Shown piece by piece: positions 8,078 to 17,331 of a stretch of 64,000 nt of DNA. Every line of letters starts with the position of its first letter. Within the stretch, counting starts at the first letter, position 1. The notes below the pieces were generated by a model, which was given only the letters and a program-made list of their open reading frames with translations, made no database searches and was not told where the DNA came from. Origin of the DNA: CAIYRG01 sp964446945 (GTDB lineage: Bacteria; Pseudomonadota; Alphaproteobacteria; Micropepsales; Micropepsaceae); contig CAYUQO010000001.1 in assembly GCA_964446945.1 (NCBI GenBank), positions 397,872 through 461,871 of the forward strand, read 5' to 3'. The position numbers were made by a program, and so were the translations under genes.

Positions 8078-9432
8078 GCATGGAAACAGCAGCCGCAGAT
8101 CAAACCCGGCGCAGCTTTGCCGCCATCTCGATCGATGTTTTCGAACGCTATATGCCCGATCCATTCATTCTGGCGATCGGGCTTGCCGTGCTGGTGGTCG
8201 CCGCCGCGGCCGCTGTCGCGCCGCACGGCACGTGGCCGGTAATTCTGACGTCCTGGTATACCGGCATGTTCGGGATTCTCGGATTCGCCTTCCAGATGAT
8301 CCTGATCCTCGTCACCGGTCATGCGCTGGCTTATTCGCCGCCCTGTATGCGCGGCCTGAAATGGCTGGTCGCGAAAGTGCACACGGCCAATCAGGCGGTG
8401 GTGCTGACTTTCCTGACCGCCGCAGCGGCATCCTGGATCAGTTGGGGATTTGGGCTGGTCATTGCCGCCGTGCTGGCGCGCGAAGTCGCAAAGCAGGTGC
8501 GGGTGGATTTCGCCTGGCTCGTCGCGTCGGCCTATTCGGGATTCGTGATCTATGCCAGCGGATTGTCTGCCTCGATTCCGGTGTCGCAAGCCTCGCACGG
8601 AAACGCGCTGAATATTGTCGAGAAAGTCACCGGCCATATCGTGCCATTCGGGCAGTCGGTGTTTGCGCCGTTCAATCTTGTGCCGATGCTGGTGATCCTG
8701 GCGGTGATGCCATTTGTGCTGTTGTGGGTGCGTCCGCGCGGCGCCGAAGTGCAGGTGTTTGTCCCGCCTCCGGAGACGCCGGAAGCGCACGCCGCACCTG
8801 CCGCCGATTGTCTGGCGCGCAAACTGGAGCAATCCCCTCTCGGCACGCTGTTTCTCGTGCTCGCGGGGCTCGGCTACGCCGGTGTGGCACTCTCAGAAGG
8901 CAAGCTCGATTTCGATATCAACTTCATCATCTTCGTATTCCTGACGGCAGGCCTGGCCGCACATCGCACGCCGATGGCCTATGCTGCCGCGGTGAAGAAC
9001 GCGGCGAAACAGACCGGGCCGCTGATGCTGCAATTTCCGGTTTATGGCGGCATCATGGGCGTAATGACGGCGACCGGATTGGCGGAGCAGATTTCCCGCG
9101 GGATCGAGGGATTTGCGACCGCCCACACGCTGCCGCTCTTCAGTTTCATTTCTTCAATTTTCATTTCCATGATCGTGCCGTCGGGCGGAGGACACTGGGC
9201 GGTTCAGGGGCCGTTCACCATCCCCGCGGCAGTGGCGCTGAACGCTTCCATACCCGCCACCACCATGGCGGTGGCGATGGGGGAGGAAGTTGCCAACATG
9301 CTTCAGCCGTTCTGGGCATTGCCGGTGGTGGCGATTGCCGGCATTGGCATTCAGCGCGTGCTGGGGCTGACGGTCCTGACCTTTATCGTCAGCACGCTAA
9401 TCTTCGCCGCCGCACTGTTGTTACTGATATAA
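8074..9432 (+). CDS. Short-chain fatty acid transporter, AtoE family
   Basis: This is an inner-membrane carrier of 452 residues with about eleven hydrophobic segments. Family features include FERYMPDPFILAIGLAVLVV near the start, the GLKWLVAKV region, SWISWGFGLVIAAVLAREVA, and near the end IVPSGGGHWAVQGPF and MGEEVANMLQPFWALPV, all characteristic of the AtoE (SCFA_trans) family that takes up acetoacetate and short-chain fatty acids. It starts inside the last codons of the CoA-transferase gene (4-base overlap), so uptake and CoA activation appear coupled. The E. coli ato operon pairs the same transporter with a CoA-transferase, although of a different class. Confidence 0.9.
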   Translation: MSMETAAADQTRRSFAAISIDVFERYMPDPFILAIGLAVLVVAAAAAVAPHGTWPVILTSWYTGMFGILGFAFQMILILVTGHALAYSPPCMRGLKWLVAKVHTANQAVVLTFLTAAAASWISWGFGLVIAAVLAREVAKQVRVDFAWLVASAYSGFVIYASGLSASIPVSQASHGNALNIVEKVTGHIVPFGQSVFAPFNLVPMLVILAVMPFVLLWVRPRGAEVQVFVPPPETPEAHAAPAADCLARKLEQSPLGTLFLVLAGLGYAGVALSEGKLDFDINFIIFVFLTAGLAAHRTPMAYAAAVKNAAKQTGPLMLQFPVYGGIMGVMTATGLAEQISRGIEGFATAHTLPLFSFISSIFISMIVPSGGGHWAVQGPFTIPAAVALNASIPATTMAVAMGEEVANMLQPFWALPVVAIAGIGIQRVLGLTVLTFIVSTLIFAAALLLLI

Positions 9433-9436
9433 ATTC

Positions 9437-9508
9437 CACCCTCCCCTTGAGGGAGGGTCGAACCGCGACGAAGTGCGCAGCACGAAGGCGCGTTCGGGGT
9501 GGGGAGGT
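9437..9508. repeat. Hairpin repeat, family A
   Basis: A CCCTCCCC-TTGA-GGGAGGG stem opens the element and GGGGTGGGGAGG closes it, so it can form an outer stem with inner hairpins. It fills the gap between the transporter and the TRAP binding-protein gene and brings the GGGAGG that may act as that gene's ribosome binding site close by. Confidence 0.75.
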
Positions 9509-9528
9509 TTCTTTCGGGAGGGTTTCAC

Positions 9529-10539
9529 ATGCGACTGCACAGCCGCCGCAGCATCAACACCGCCATCGCCGCGGCAGGGATATCCATCTTCATCCCGCGT
9601 ATTGCGCGCGCCGCCGAATTCGAAATGCGCGAGGTTCACAATCAGCCGGTGGACAGCCCGCTGCATAAGCGCATGGTCCAGCTTTGGGACGCGGTTGCAC
9701 AGGAAACTGGCGGCCGCGTGCATGTCACGATCTTGCCAGACAGTGGCGAGGCGCAAGGAATCAAAAATCCGCTGCCGATGCTGCAATCGGGCGAACTCGA
9801 ATTCTTTACTTTGGCAGGGAACGGATTGTCGGCGCTGGTTCCTGCCGCGGACGTGCAGGCAACGCCATTTGCATTTCGCGATCCGGCACAGGTTTATGCC
9901 GCGCTTGATGGCGACCTCGGCGATTACCTGCGGGAGGAAATTCGCGCCAAGGGACTGTATCTGCTGCCGGCCGGCTGTTTCGAAAACGGCATTCACCAGC
10001 TCACCAGTTCGGTGCGTCCGATCCGCAACGCAGGGGATATTCGCGGGCTGAAGCTGCGCGTGCCGGGCTCAAAAATATACCAGGATTTCTTCCGCTCCCT
10101 CGGCGCCGATGTGCACACGCTGAACCTCAACCGCACGCACGACGCGCTGAAGGCCGGTCAAATCGACAGCCAGGACGACCCGTGGGACGATGTCGAGTTC
10201 CTGAAGCTTTACGAGTTCCAGAAATATGGAAGCCAGACCAATCACTCCTGGTCGGGCTACAATACGTTGGCCAATCTGAAACGCTGGCAGAGCCTGCCCG
10301 CGGATGTGCAGCGGTCAATCGAGACCAATACGCGCAAATATGTCGCGATGCAGCGCGCCGACACCGACAAACTGAACGGCGAATTGCGGGTTACCCTGAC
10401 CCGGCGCGGAATGCAGTTTAATGACGTGGATCGCGCGTCATTCAAACCGGCCCTGGAGGAGTTCTATCCGAAGTGGCGCGACTATGTCGGCCGCCGCACC
10501 TGGGACCTGCTTGTGTCCCACACCGGCCCACTGGGGTAA
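9529..10539 (+). CDS. TRAP transporter substrate-binding protein, DctP family (orphan)
   Basis: This periplasmic binding protein of 336 residues starts at the ATG at 9529, preceded by CGGGAGGG at good spacing; the open frame extends further upstream through the repeat. The N-terminus MRLHSRRSINTAIAAAG has a twin-arginine-like SRRSIN followed by a hydrophobic core and ARAAE cleavage region, so Tat or Sec export is possible. DctP features include the GLKLRVPGSKIYQDFFRSLG block, where the conserved Arg contacts the substrate carboxylate, and DALKAGQIDSQDDP. No DctQ or DctM membrane subunit is encoded beside it. It may work with membrane subunits elsewhere or deliver acids connected to the adjacent fatty-acid cassette. 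Confidence 0.85.
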   Translation: MRLHSRRSINTAIAAAGISIFIPRIARAAEFEMREVHNQPVDSPLHKRMVQLWDAVAQETGGRVHVTILPDSGEAQGIKNPLPMLQSGELEFFTLAGNGLSALVPAADVQATPFAFRDPAQVYAALDGDLGDYLREEIRAKGLYLLPAGCFENGIHQLTSSVRPIRNAGDIRGLKLRVPGSKIYQDFFRSLGADVHTLNLNRTHDALKAGQIDSQDDPWDDVEFLKLYEFQKYGSQTNHSWSGYNTLANLKRWQSLPADVQRSIETNTRKYVAMQRADTDKLNGELRVTLTRRGMQFNDVDRASFKPALEEFYPKWRDYVGRRTWDLLVSHTGPLG

Positions 10540-10548
10540 TTCGCGGGC

Positions 10549-11550
10549 CTAAATCTCATCCTTCCGGATGCAGGCGGCGAGGTGATCCAGCACCGGCCGG
10601 CCCACGGCGGTCCCGACCGGCTCCAACGGCGGCACGACTTGTCTGCACGCTTGGATCGCATAGGGACAGCGCGGATGAAACGGACAACCGGGTGGAGGTG
10701 ACACCGGGCTTGGCGCTTCACCCCGCACCGGTTCGCCGGTATGCCGTCGGTCCGGGTCGGGAACCGGAATGGCCTCGATCAATGCTCGCGTATAGGGATG
10801 GGCGGGGCGCGCAAACACTTTTGCCGCCGGGCCGCGCTCCACGATGCGCCCGAGATACATGATCGCGATGGAGTCGCTGATATGTTCGACCACGGACAAA
10901 TCATGGCTGATGAAGATATAGGTCAGTTTGCGCTCGCGCTGGAGCCGCACCATCAGATTCAGCACCTGGCTGCGCACCGACACGTCGAGTGCCGACACCG
11001 GCTCGTCGGCGATCACCAGCTTAGGATTGAGCGCGAGTGCGCGCGCGATGCTCACGCGCTGCCTTTGTCCGCCGGAGAATTCATGCGGATAGCGTTGCAG
11101 CATCTCTCCGGTCAGGCCGACCGTTTCGAGAAGCTGCCGCACCATCTCGGTCTGTTCGGCGCGGTTGCCCATCCGGTGGACCAGCAGCGGTTCGCGCACG
11201 ATCTCACCGACCGTCATCCGCGGATTGAGTGAAGAATAGGGGTCCTGGAAAATCATCTGGATATCGCGCCGCAGGCCGAACAGTTCCTCGCCTTTGGCGT
11301 GCGCGAGATCGCGGCCCTGGAACAGCACGCGGCCTGCGCTGGGGTCTTCGATCCGGATGATGGTGCGGCCGAGCGTGGACTTGCCGCAGCCCGATTCACC
11401 CACGAGCCCGAGCGTTTCGCCTTCCGTGACGGTCAGATCCACGCCATCCACGGCGCGGACATCGCCGATCTTCGCGCCGAACACGCCGCCGCGTAGTGGG
11501 TAATATTTTTTCAGCCCTTCGACCGCGAGCAGCGGCGCATTTCCGTTCAC
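10549..11550 (-). CDS. Oligopeptide/dipeptide ABC transporter ATP-binding protein, OppF/DppF type
   Basis: This is a cytoplasmic ATPase subunit of 333 residues. Walker A is GLVGESGCGKSTLGRTI, the Q-loop MIFQDPYSSLNP, the signature EFSGGQRQRVSIARAL, Walker B LVIADEPVSALD and the switch FISHDLSVVEHI. The C-terminal extension with CPFHPRCPYAIQAC is the peptide-transporter motif (oligo_HPY). It begins with GTG overlapping the stop of the other ATPase gene (GTGA), so the two are translationally coupled and probably form the heterodimeric motor of the peptide importer encoded upstream. The C-terminus runs into the end of the downstream plus-strand gene without overlap. Confidence 0.93.
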   Translation of the reverse strand: MNGNAPLLAVEGLKKYYPLRGGVFGAKIGDVRAVDGVDLTVTEGETLGLVGESGCGKSTLGRTIIRIEDPSAGRVLFQGRDLAHAKGEELFGLRRDIQMIFQDPYSSLNPRMTVGEIVREPLLVHRMGNRAEQTEMVRQLLETVGLTGEMLQRYPHEFSGGQRQRVSIARALALNPKLVIADEPVSALDVSVRSQVLNLMVRLQRERKLTYIFISHDLSVVEHISDSIAIMYLGRIVERGPAAKVFARPAHPYTRALIEAIPVPDPDRRHTGEPVRGEAPSPVSPPPGCPFHPRCPYAIQACRQVVPPLEPVGTAVGRPVLDHLAACIRKDEI

Positions 11551-12545
11551 TGCTCTTCTCCGGTCACGGGAAAATGGCAGGCGACGCGAGAATTCATGAA
11601 CGGGCGCAATTTCGGGTCTTCGCTAAAGCAGCGGTTCTGGCTCGCTTCATCCAGCGATTTCCGTTTCCAGCAGCGTTCCGCAAAGCGGCAATAGGCCGGA
11701 GGATCGAGCAGAGATGGAACAAGGCCCTCGATCGTCGGAAGTTCGGCTTTGTTGCCGCGGCCCTTCTGCGGCAGGCTGCGCAGCAGCCCGCGCGTATAAG
11801 GATGGCGGCCGTGTTTGAAAATGTCCCCGACAGCGGCCTGTTCGACCACGCGCCCGGCATACATGACTGCGACCTCATCGCACATTTCCGCCACCACGCC
11901 CATGTCATGGGTGATGAACAGAACGGCAGCCCCGGTGCGTTTTTGCAGCTCGCGGATCAGATGCAGGATCTGCGCCTGGATCGTCACGTCGAGCGCGGTG
12001 GTCGGCTCGTCGGCAATCAGCAATTGCGGTTCGCACAATAGCGCCATGGCAATCATGACGCGCTGCTTCATACCGCCCGAGAGTTCGTGCGGATAGCTCG
12101 CCAGGCGCGAATAGGGTTCGGCGATCCCGACTGTGGACAGCATGTCGGCCGAACGCTCCCGCGCTGCGTGCCCTTCGAGGCCGAAGCGCAGCTTCAGCAC
12201 CTCGTCCATCTGCTTTTCGATGGTGAATACCGGATTGAGCGATGTCATCGGATCCTGGAATATCATGGCGATATTCCGGCCACGGATCTCCGGTAGCTTC
12301 TCGCGCGGCATCTGCAGAAGATCGGTGCCGTTGAACCGGATTGCGCCGCCCAATATCCGTCCGGGCGGAGACGGCACCAGTCTCAGAATGGAAGTCGCCG
12401 TCACGCTTTTGCCGCAGCCGGATTCGCCAACCAATCCCAGCGTGCGGCCCTGATCCAGCGTAAACGATACACCGTCCACCGCGTGCAGCAGCCCGGCCTC
12501 GGTGTCGAAGCCGACTTCCAGATTTTCGATTTCGAGCAGCGCCAT
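11547..12545 (-). CDS. Oligopeptide/dipeptide ABC transporter ATP-binding protein, OppD/DppD type
   Basis: This is the partner ATPase, 332 residues. It shows Walker A GLVGESGCGKSVTATSIL, MIFQDPMTSLNPVF, signature ELSGGMKQRVMIAMAL, Walker B LLIADEPTTALD, the switch FITHDMGVVAEM and the oligo_HPY tail (CRFAERCWKR). It overlaps the OppF-type gene by 4 bases. In E. coli the Yej peptide importer uses one fused double ATPase (YejF), whereas here two separate genes serve Yej-type permeases. The gap to the binding-protein gene upstream is filled by a family B repeat. Confidence 0.93.
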   Translation of the reverse strand: MALLEIENLEVGFDTEAGLLHAVDGVSFTLDQGRTLGLVGESGCGKSVTATSILRLVPSPPGRILGGAIRFNGTDLLQMPREKLPEIRGRNIAMIFQDPMTSLNPVFTIEKQMDEVLKLRFGLEGHAARERSADMLSTVGIAEPYSRLASYPHELSGGMKQRVMIAMALLCEPQLLIADEPTTALDVTIQAQILHLIRELQKRTGAAVLFITHDMGVVAEMCDEVAVMYAGRVVEQAAVGDIFKHGRHPYTRGLLRSLPQKGRGNKAELPTIEGLVPSLLDPPAYCRFAERCWKRKSLDEASQNRCFSEDPKLRPFMNSRVACHFPVTGEEQ

Positions 12546-12574
12546 AAGTTAGGGGGCCAAGACTTTTACAAATA

Positions 12575-12690
12575 ATGTCATGGCCGGGCCCGCCGCGCGC
12601 TGCGCGGCAATGTTTGAATTTGCCGCGGCGCAATGCGCCGCGTGCGGGCCGGCCACCCAGCCGCGCCGCGTCCGCGGCGCCAATAAATCC
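12575..12690. repeat. Hairpin repeat, family B
   Basis: The element begins ATGTCATGGCCGGGC and contains nested GC palindromes, then GGCCACCCAGCCGCGCCGCG and a GTCCGCGGCGC arm. The same head and tail occur at 23927, 52512 and 53690. It separates the binding-protein gene from the ATPase genes. Confidence 0.75.
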
Positions 12691-12702
12691 TGTAATCCAA
12701 CG

Positions 12703-14616
12703 TCACTGCAATTTCTTTTGCACGCCGTAGCAATCTACGTCGACAACCTTGTTCTGCGGATACGCCATGCCATTCTGCATCGCCTGGTTCAGAGCCGTCT
12801 TTTTTGCCGGGTCAATCCAGTACACGAAGTAATCCGTCAGGCTGGACGCGCGCCTGGGCAGGTAACATTCGGGAAATTGCATGTAGTCCCAGTAGACCAG
12901 ACGGACATAGGGCGCGGTCCAGAACGGAATGTAAAACGCCTCGTCATGCACGATTTGATCGATGCGGAACAGGGCGTTCTTCCGCGCCTCCGGATCAAGA
13001 CTCTCTTCGTAGGTTTTGATCAGAGTGTCCACTTCGGGCGTTCCGAATCCCCAGAAGTTATTATTGTTCGTGGTCTTTTTGAATTCCGTTCCGAGATATT
13101 GCCGCGGATCGGGATAGATTGCCGACGACATTCCCACCTCAAACATCTCGAATTTGCGCTGCAGCGCGCGCTCGAACATTGTTCCTGGCTCGAGCAATTG
13201 CAGTTTCATATCCACGCCTGCGCGGCGGTAATCCTGCTGGATCGAGGTCAATACGGTATCGCTTGCCTTGCTGCTGTACAGCAGGGTGAAGTTCGCTTTC
13301 TCCCCCCGATCATTGACCAGAATGTCGTCTGTATCGGAGCGGGTGAAGAGCAGTCCGTAGGCGACGTTTCCAAGTTGCGACAGCCAGTTATTCGCAACCA
13401 TGGATCCTGGACGATGAAAGCCGGCCTTCAGCAAATGCAGGCGCGCCTGTTCCGGATCAAATGGGTATGCGTGGACATCCGGATTGGCGAAATCGGTACC
13501 CTGGAAGAAGCTGTTGATCCGGTAATAGTCGCCATACAGAAGATCACGGTTGATCCGGTTGAAATCGAACAGGTATTGCATGGCGAGGCGGAAATCGCGG
13601 TTTGCAAACAGCGGATCGCCGAGATTCATCTGCAAGCCATAGATTCCCTGCGGCACATCGACAAACACACGTGCGCGCTTCAGCCAGCCGTTTTGTGCGG
13701 CCGGAAAATCGAAACCCTCGTGCCACTCTTTGGCGCTGCCCTCGATCATCGCGTCGAGCTGGCCAAGGCGCACATAATCCAACTCCCGCTCTGACGGAAT
13801 GACGGTTAGCTGAATCTGATCGAAGTTGAATTGGCCGATGAAATAGCGCTTTTTGTCGCCCCACCAGTCCGGAATGCGCTTGAACGTTACGGATTGGCCC
13901 AGCACCTTGTCTGAGATGATATAGGGTCCGACTGCGACCGGCGGCACATTGTTCGTCCGGGTGACCCATGTCTCGTCGAGTACCGTGGCGTGGGCGGGAG
14001 TCGGGAACAAACCGGCGTAATCGTAGAGCGGACGCCAGCTCTTCCGGGTGCCGACAATGCGCAGCGTGTAATCGTCGATCTTGTCGACCGATTGATAATA
14101 TTGCTGAGCATAGGTGTTGTAGAAAGGGTCGACGATATATTTCGACTGCATCATCTTCCAGGTGAAGACGTAATCGTCGGCCGTAATCGGTTTTCCGTCG
14201 GACCAGCGCGCGTCCCGGTCCAGTTTGAGGTAGATTGTTTTCTGGTCGGGCTGGATCGACCAGTCGGTCGCCATCATCGGAATGAATTTGTCCGTCACCG
14301 GATGCATGGTCACGAGCGTGAAGCCCATGGTGAAGGAACGATTCCAGGCGGAAAAATAATCGTTGGAATTCGGCCCCATCAACCGGAAGGTCAGCGGGTA
14401 CGCACCCATGGCCAGGCGCAAGGTGCCGCCGCGCAGCGCTTTGGGCGAACCGATCAGCGGTTCATTGTTATCGGTCGTCCAGACGATATCTTTGGGCAGC
14501 GTGACCGGTTCGGCCGGTATGTTCACCGTCGATGGTGCCGGCGCGGCATCGCCCGCAGCCAGTGCCGAAAACCCGCACATCAGCCCCGCTACTACAGCCG
14601 CAACCAACAACTTCAT
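12703..14616 (-). CDS. Peptide ABC transporter substrate-binding protein, family 5, YejA-like
   Basis: This is a periplasmic binding protein of 637 residues with a Sec signal peptide (MKLLVAAVVAGLMCGFSALAA). The mature part shows family 5 blocks: GGTLRLAMGAYPLTFR, WSDGKPITADDYVFTWKMM, VGPYIISD, NFDQIQLTVIPSERE, and the late LYSSKASDTVLTSIQQDYRRAGVDM. The NSNDYF and long C-terminal part with EAFYIPFWTAPYVRLVYWDY resemble YejA, the binding protein for the microcin C/peptide importer, rather than OppA. It lies between the permease pair and the ATPases on the same strand; two hairpin repeats punctuate the operon on either side. Confidence 0.9.
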   Translation of the reverse strand: MKLLVAAVVAGLMCGFSALAAGDAAPAPSTVNIPAEPVTLPKDIVWTTDNNEPLIGSPKALRGGTLRLAMGAYPLTFRLMGPNSNDYFSAWNRSFTMGFTLVTMHPVTDKFIPMMATDWSIQPDQKTIYLKLDRDARWSDGKPITADDYVFTWKMMQSKYIVDPFYNTYAQQYYQSVDKIDDYTLRIVGTRKSWRPLYDYAGLFPTPAHATVLDETWVTRTNNVPPVAVGPYIISDKVLGQSVTFKRIPDWWGDKKRYFIGQFNFDQIQLTVIPSERELDYVRLGQLDAMIEGSAKEWHEGFDFPAAQNGWLKRARVFVDVPQGIYGLQMNLGDPLFANRDFRLAMQYLFDFNRINRDLLYGDYYRINSFFQGTDFANPDVHAYPFDPEQARLHLLKAGFHRPGSMVANNWLSQLGNVAYGLLFTRSDTDDILVNDRGEKANFTLLYSSKASDTVLTSIQQDYRRAGVDMKLQLLEPGTMFERALQRKFEMFEVGMSSAIYPDPRQYLGTEFKKTTNNNNFWGFGTPEVDTLIKTYEESLDPEARKNALFRIDQIVHDEAFYIPFWTAPYVRLVYWDYMQFPECYLPRRASSLTDYFVYWIDPAKKTALNQAMQNGMAYPQNKVVDVDCYGVQKKLQ

Positions 14617-14635
14617 TAAGGTCTCCCGGTGATTT

Positions 14636-14707
14636 CTCCTCCCCCCCGCGAAGCGTGGGGGAAGGTGTCGGCTGCCGCGCAGCGGCGAATGGCGGACGGA
14701 AGGGGGG
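14636..14707. repeat. Hairpin repeat, family A
   Basis: CTCCTCCCCCC-GCGAAGCG-TGGGGGAAGG is followed by GGCTGCCGCGCAGCGGCGAA and GGACGGAAGGGGGG. It separates the yejE-like and yejA-like genes and could modulate relative mRNA stability along the operon. Confidence 0.7.
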
Positions 14708-14736
14708 CAGGCCCGTTAGCACCAGCCCGGATTGTC

Positions 14737-16101
14737 TCATTCATATTTCGCATATTGTTTAGGATCGAATGCCTCGCGCACCGATTCCCCGATGAACACC
14801 ACCAAGACGAGTGTGATGGTAATCGCACCGAACGGCGCGAGGGTCAGCCACAGCTTGTCCCGGTTATCCGATTGCAGCGCCTGGTCCATCATCTCGCCCC
14901 AGGACGGGGTGGGTGGCGGCAAGCCGTATCCGAGATAATCAAGGCCCGTCAGCGCGAATATCGCGCCCACCACCGCGAACGGCGTAAAGGTCACCAGCGG
15001 CGTCAGGCAATTCGGCAGCAGATGCCGGAACACGATCCGCCATCCCGACGCGCCATAGGATTTCGCCGCGAGGCAATATTCCCGGGTCTTCTCGCGATAC
15101 ATTTCGGTGCGCATATAGAAGGTGATGCTGATCCACTGGAACAGCGACATGATCAGCACAAGCATCCAGAAAGTCGGCGCAAACAGCGCGGCCAGGATGA
15201 TCACGACATAGAGGAAAGGAATCGAGATCAGGATCTCGATGATCCGCTGACTGATGAGATCGAACCGCCCGCCGCGATAACCCTGCAGGCTGCCGATGAT
15301 TGTGCCGATCACCTGACCGATCACAGTCAGGAAAAGGGCGAAGAAAATAGAAATCCTGAATCCATACAGCAGCCGCGAGGCGACATCCCGGCCGCCGCCG
15401 TCGGTGCCGAAATAGTGCTCGCGGTTCGAATCCGGAGGGGTGGGGGGCACGGCGCCGAGGCCTCTCAGCGAAGGCATGGTTCCCGCGCGCGCAAGACCCT
15501 GCAAATCGCCGGTCGGCGAACGGCGAAGGTCCTTCAGGATCGTGAAAATGGACCCGCTGTAGATGTCATCGGCCAGCTCGGTCAGCCCGCCTTCACGCGC
15601 AAGCCTTTCCGCACCCGGACGGTCGTTGGCGGTCAGCCGCGCCTGTATCTGGGGAAGGATTTCATTGTACCAGAAGTCGCTCTGATACGGATCCCACGGG
15701 ATCATCGGCATCACGACGTAATTGTCGATGTCGGGGTACTTTGCCTTTAAGGCGGCCAGCGCCTGCGGATTGTTCCCGAGCTGTGCCGCTTCGCGATTAT
15801 AGAAAAATCGTTCCACCTGCCATTCGCGTTGCAGGCGCAGATATTCCGTTTCCAGATCATTCGCCATCCAGCCCTCGGGCGGCGTCTGGTGAAATGTCGC
15901 CATGTTGAAGTACTGGAATGTCGGAAAATACAGGCTGCCGTTGTACCAGATGGCCAGTGCCCGGCTTTCGGCAAGATAGGGCGCGAAGATCGAAAGAATG
16001 ATCGCCGCGGTCAGGATCAGGAACGAATAGTATCCGCGGCGGATCCGGCGGAAGCGCGCAAAGCGCCGCTTCGTAATCGGATCGAGCCGGATCCACGCCA
16101 T
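14737..16101 (-). CDS. Peptide ABC transporter permease, YejE-like, with enlarged periplasmic loop
   Basis: This is an inner-membrane permease of 454 residues. The N-terminus resembles YejE (ARFRRIRRGYYSFLILTAAI), and the C-terminal half is a standard permease: HYFGTDGGGRDVASRLLYGFR, five membrane segments, the EAA loop REYCLAAKSYGASGWRIVFRHLLPN and the end VREAFDPKQYAKYE. Compared with E. coli YejE (about 340 residues) there is an extra segment of roughly 110 residues in the first periplasmic region, residues about 75-220, rich in charged helices (LETEYLRLQREWQVERFFYN). It starts 4 bases after the yejB-like stop. The role of the insertion is unknown; docking of the binding protein is an inference. 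Confidence 0.9.
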   Translation of the reverse strand: MAWIRLDPITKRRFARFRRIRRGYYSFLILTAAIILSIFAPYLAESRALAIWYNGSLYFPTFQYFNMATFHQTPPEGWMANDLETEYLRLQREWQVERFFYNREAAQLGNNPQALAALKAKYPDIDNYVVMPMIPWDPYQSDFWYNEILPQIQARLTANDRPGAERLAREGGLTELADDIYSGSIFTILKDLRRSPTGDLQGLARAGTMPSLRGLGAVPPTPPDSNREHYFGTDGGGRDVASRLLYGFRISIFFALFLTVIGQVIGTIIGSLQGYRGGRFDLISQRIIEILISIPFLYVVIILAALFAPTFWMLVLIMSLFQWISITFYMRTEMYREKTREYCLAAKSYGASGWRIVFRHLLPNCLTPLVTFTPFAVVGAIFALTGLDYLGYGLPPPTPSWGEMMDQALQSDNRDKLWLTLAPFGAITITLVLVVFIGESVREAFDPKQYAKYE

Positions 16102-16104
16102 CGG

Positions 16105-17145
16105 CTACTCGAAACGCACCCGCGGATCGACCGCTGCAACCGCGAGATCCGACAACAGATTGCCGAGCATCAGGATGACGCTGGAGATCACCAGAAATCC
16201 CATCACCACCGGAAAATCCCGCGCCTGGATGGCGTCGAATGCCAGCAGGCCGACCCCCTGAATGTTGAAGACACGCTCAATCAATACGCTTCCGGTGAGG
16301 AAAATCCCAAGCAGTCCCCCGATGCTGGTGGCCATCGGGATGAGCGAATTGCGCAACGCGTGGACGAACACGGCGCGCCGCCAGCTCAGGCCCTTGGCCA
16401 ATGCGGTGCGCACATAATCCGCGCTCATATTTTCCATCAGGCTGTTTTTCATCAGCATGGTTTCAACCGCGAAGGCGCTGGCGAGATAGGCCACCAGCGG
16501 CAACACCGAATGCCAGATCACATCGCCCACCTGCGACAGAAACGGCATGTTTCCCGAATTGGGCGATGAAAAACCGCCGAGAGGAAAAATCTGGTAGCGG
16601 ACTGCCAGCACATTCACCAGCACTGCGCCGAGCGCAAAACCCGGTATCGCGTAACCTACGAAAATCAGCACAGACGTGGAATTGTCGATCGCCGTTCGGT
16701 GCCGGATGGCTTTGACGATACCGAGCGGGAACGCGATGGCATAAGTGAAAATCGCGGTGATCACGCCATAATAGATCGATATCGGCAAACGCTGCGCGAT
16801 GACGGTCAAAACCGGTTCATTGTAGCGGAAGGAGTTGCCGAAATTTCCTTCCATCGTCTTGCCCAGCCATTCGACATAGGCGACCGGGAAAGGTTTGTCG
16901 AAACCGTAGAAAGCCTTCAGCTGCTGCAACTGGTTCTCGGGAATTTCAAGTTGCACGCGTGTGCCGCGCGCGCCCAATTGCGCGCCGTTCGCGCCTGCCA
17001 ATTGCAGTTGCAACTGTTCGATCGGCCCACCCGGCACGAATTGCGTCAGCAGGAATGTAACGAGCGTGATTCCGATAAATGTCGGGATCATCAGCAGCAG
17101 CCGCCGCACCATGTAGTCCCTGAGCGCCTCGCCCCGCGATTTCAC
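16105..17145 (-). CDS. Peptide ABC transporter permease, YejB-like
   Basis: This is an inner-membrane permease of 346 residues with six hydrophobic segments. It begins YMVRRLLLMIPTFIGITLVTF, then a periplasmic loop with the QLQLQLAGANGAQ and AFYGFDKPFPVAYVEWL blocks found in YejB, and the EAA loop SADYVRTALAKGLSWRRAVFVHALRN. The C-terminus AAVDPRVRFE is family-standard. It forms a tight pair with the yejE-like gene (3-base gap). A double family A repeat lies upstream, between it and the exported peptidase gene, on the same strand. Confidence 0.93.
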   Translation of the reverse strand: MKSRGEALRDYMVRRLLLMIPTFIGITLVTFLLTQFVPGGPIEQLQLQLAGANGAQLGARGTRVQLEIPENQLQQLKAFYGFDKPFPVAYVEWLGKTMEGNFGNSFRYNEPVLTVIAQRLPISIYYGVITAIFTYAIAFPLGIVKAIRHRTAIDNSTSVLIFVGYAIPGFALGAVLVNVLAVRYQIFPLGGFSSPNSGNMPFLSQVGDVIWHSVLPLVAYLASAFAVETMLMKNSLMENMSADYVRTALAKGLSWRRAVFVHALRNSLIPMATSIGGLLGIFLTGSVLIERVFNIQGVGLLAFDAIQARDFPVVMGFLVISSVILMLGNLLSDLAVAAVDPRVRFE

Positions 17146-17172
17146 TGGGCGACTCCGCGTCGGTTAACTTCT

Positions 17173-17296
17173 AACCTCCCCCTTGCGGGGAGGTCGAAAT
17201 TTGCGAGGCAAATTTCGGGTGGGGGTGAAATCTCCGCCGTACCCCCAGCCGCATTTTGCGAAGGGCAAAATGCGTGCCTCCCCGCAAGGGGGAGGC
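17173..17296. repeat. Hairpin repeat, family A, two copies head to head
   Basis: The first copy reads CCTCCCCCTTGCGGGGAGG, an AAATTTGC/GCAAATTT inner hairpin and a GGGTGGGGGT end. The second, in opposite orientation, has an inner GCATTTTGC/GCAAAATGC hairpin and ends CTCCCCGCAAGGGGGAGG. Together they make a large cruciform-like unit between the peptidase and permease genes. Confidence 0.8.
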
Positions 17297-17331
17297 GGAA
17301 TTTCCAGCAAGCGCCGTTATTCTTTTTCATT

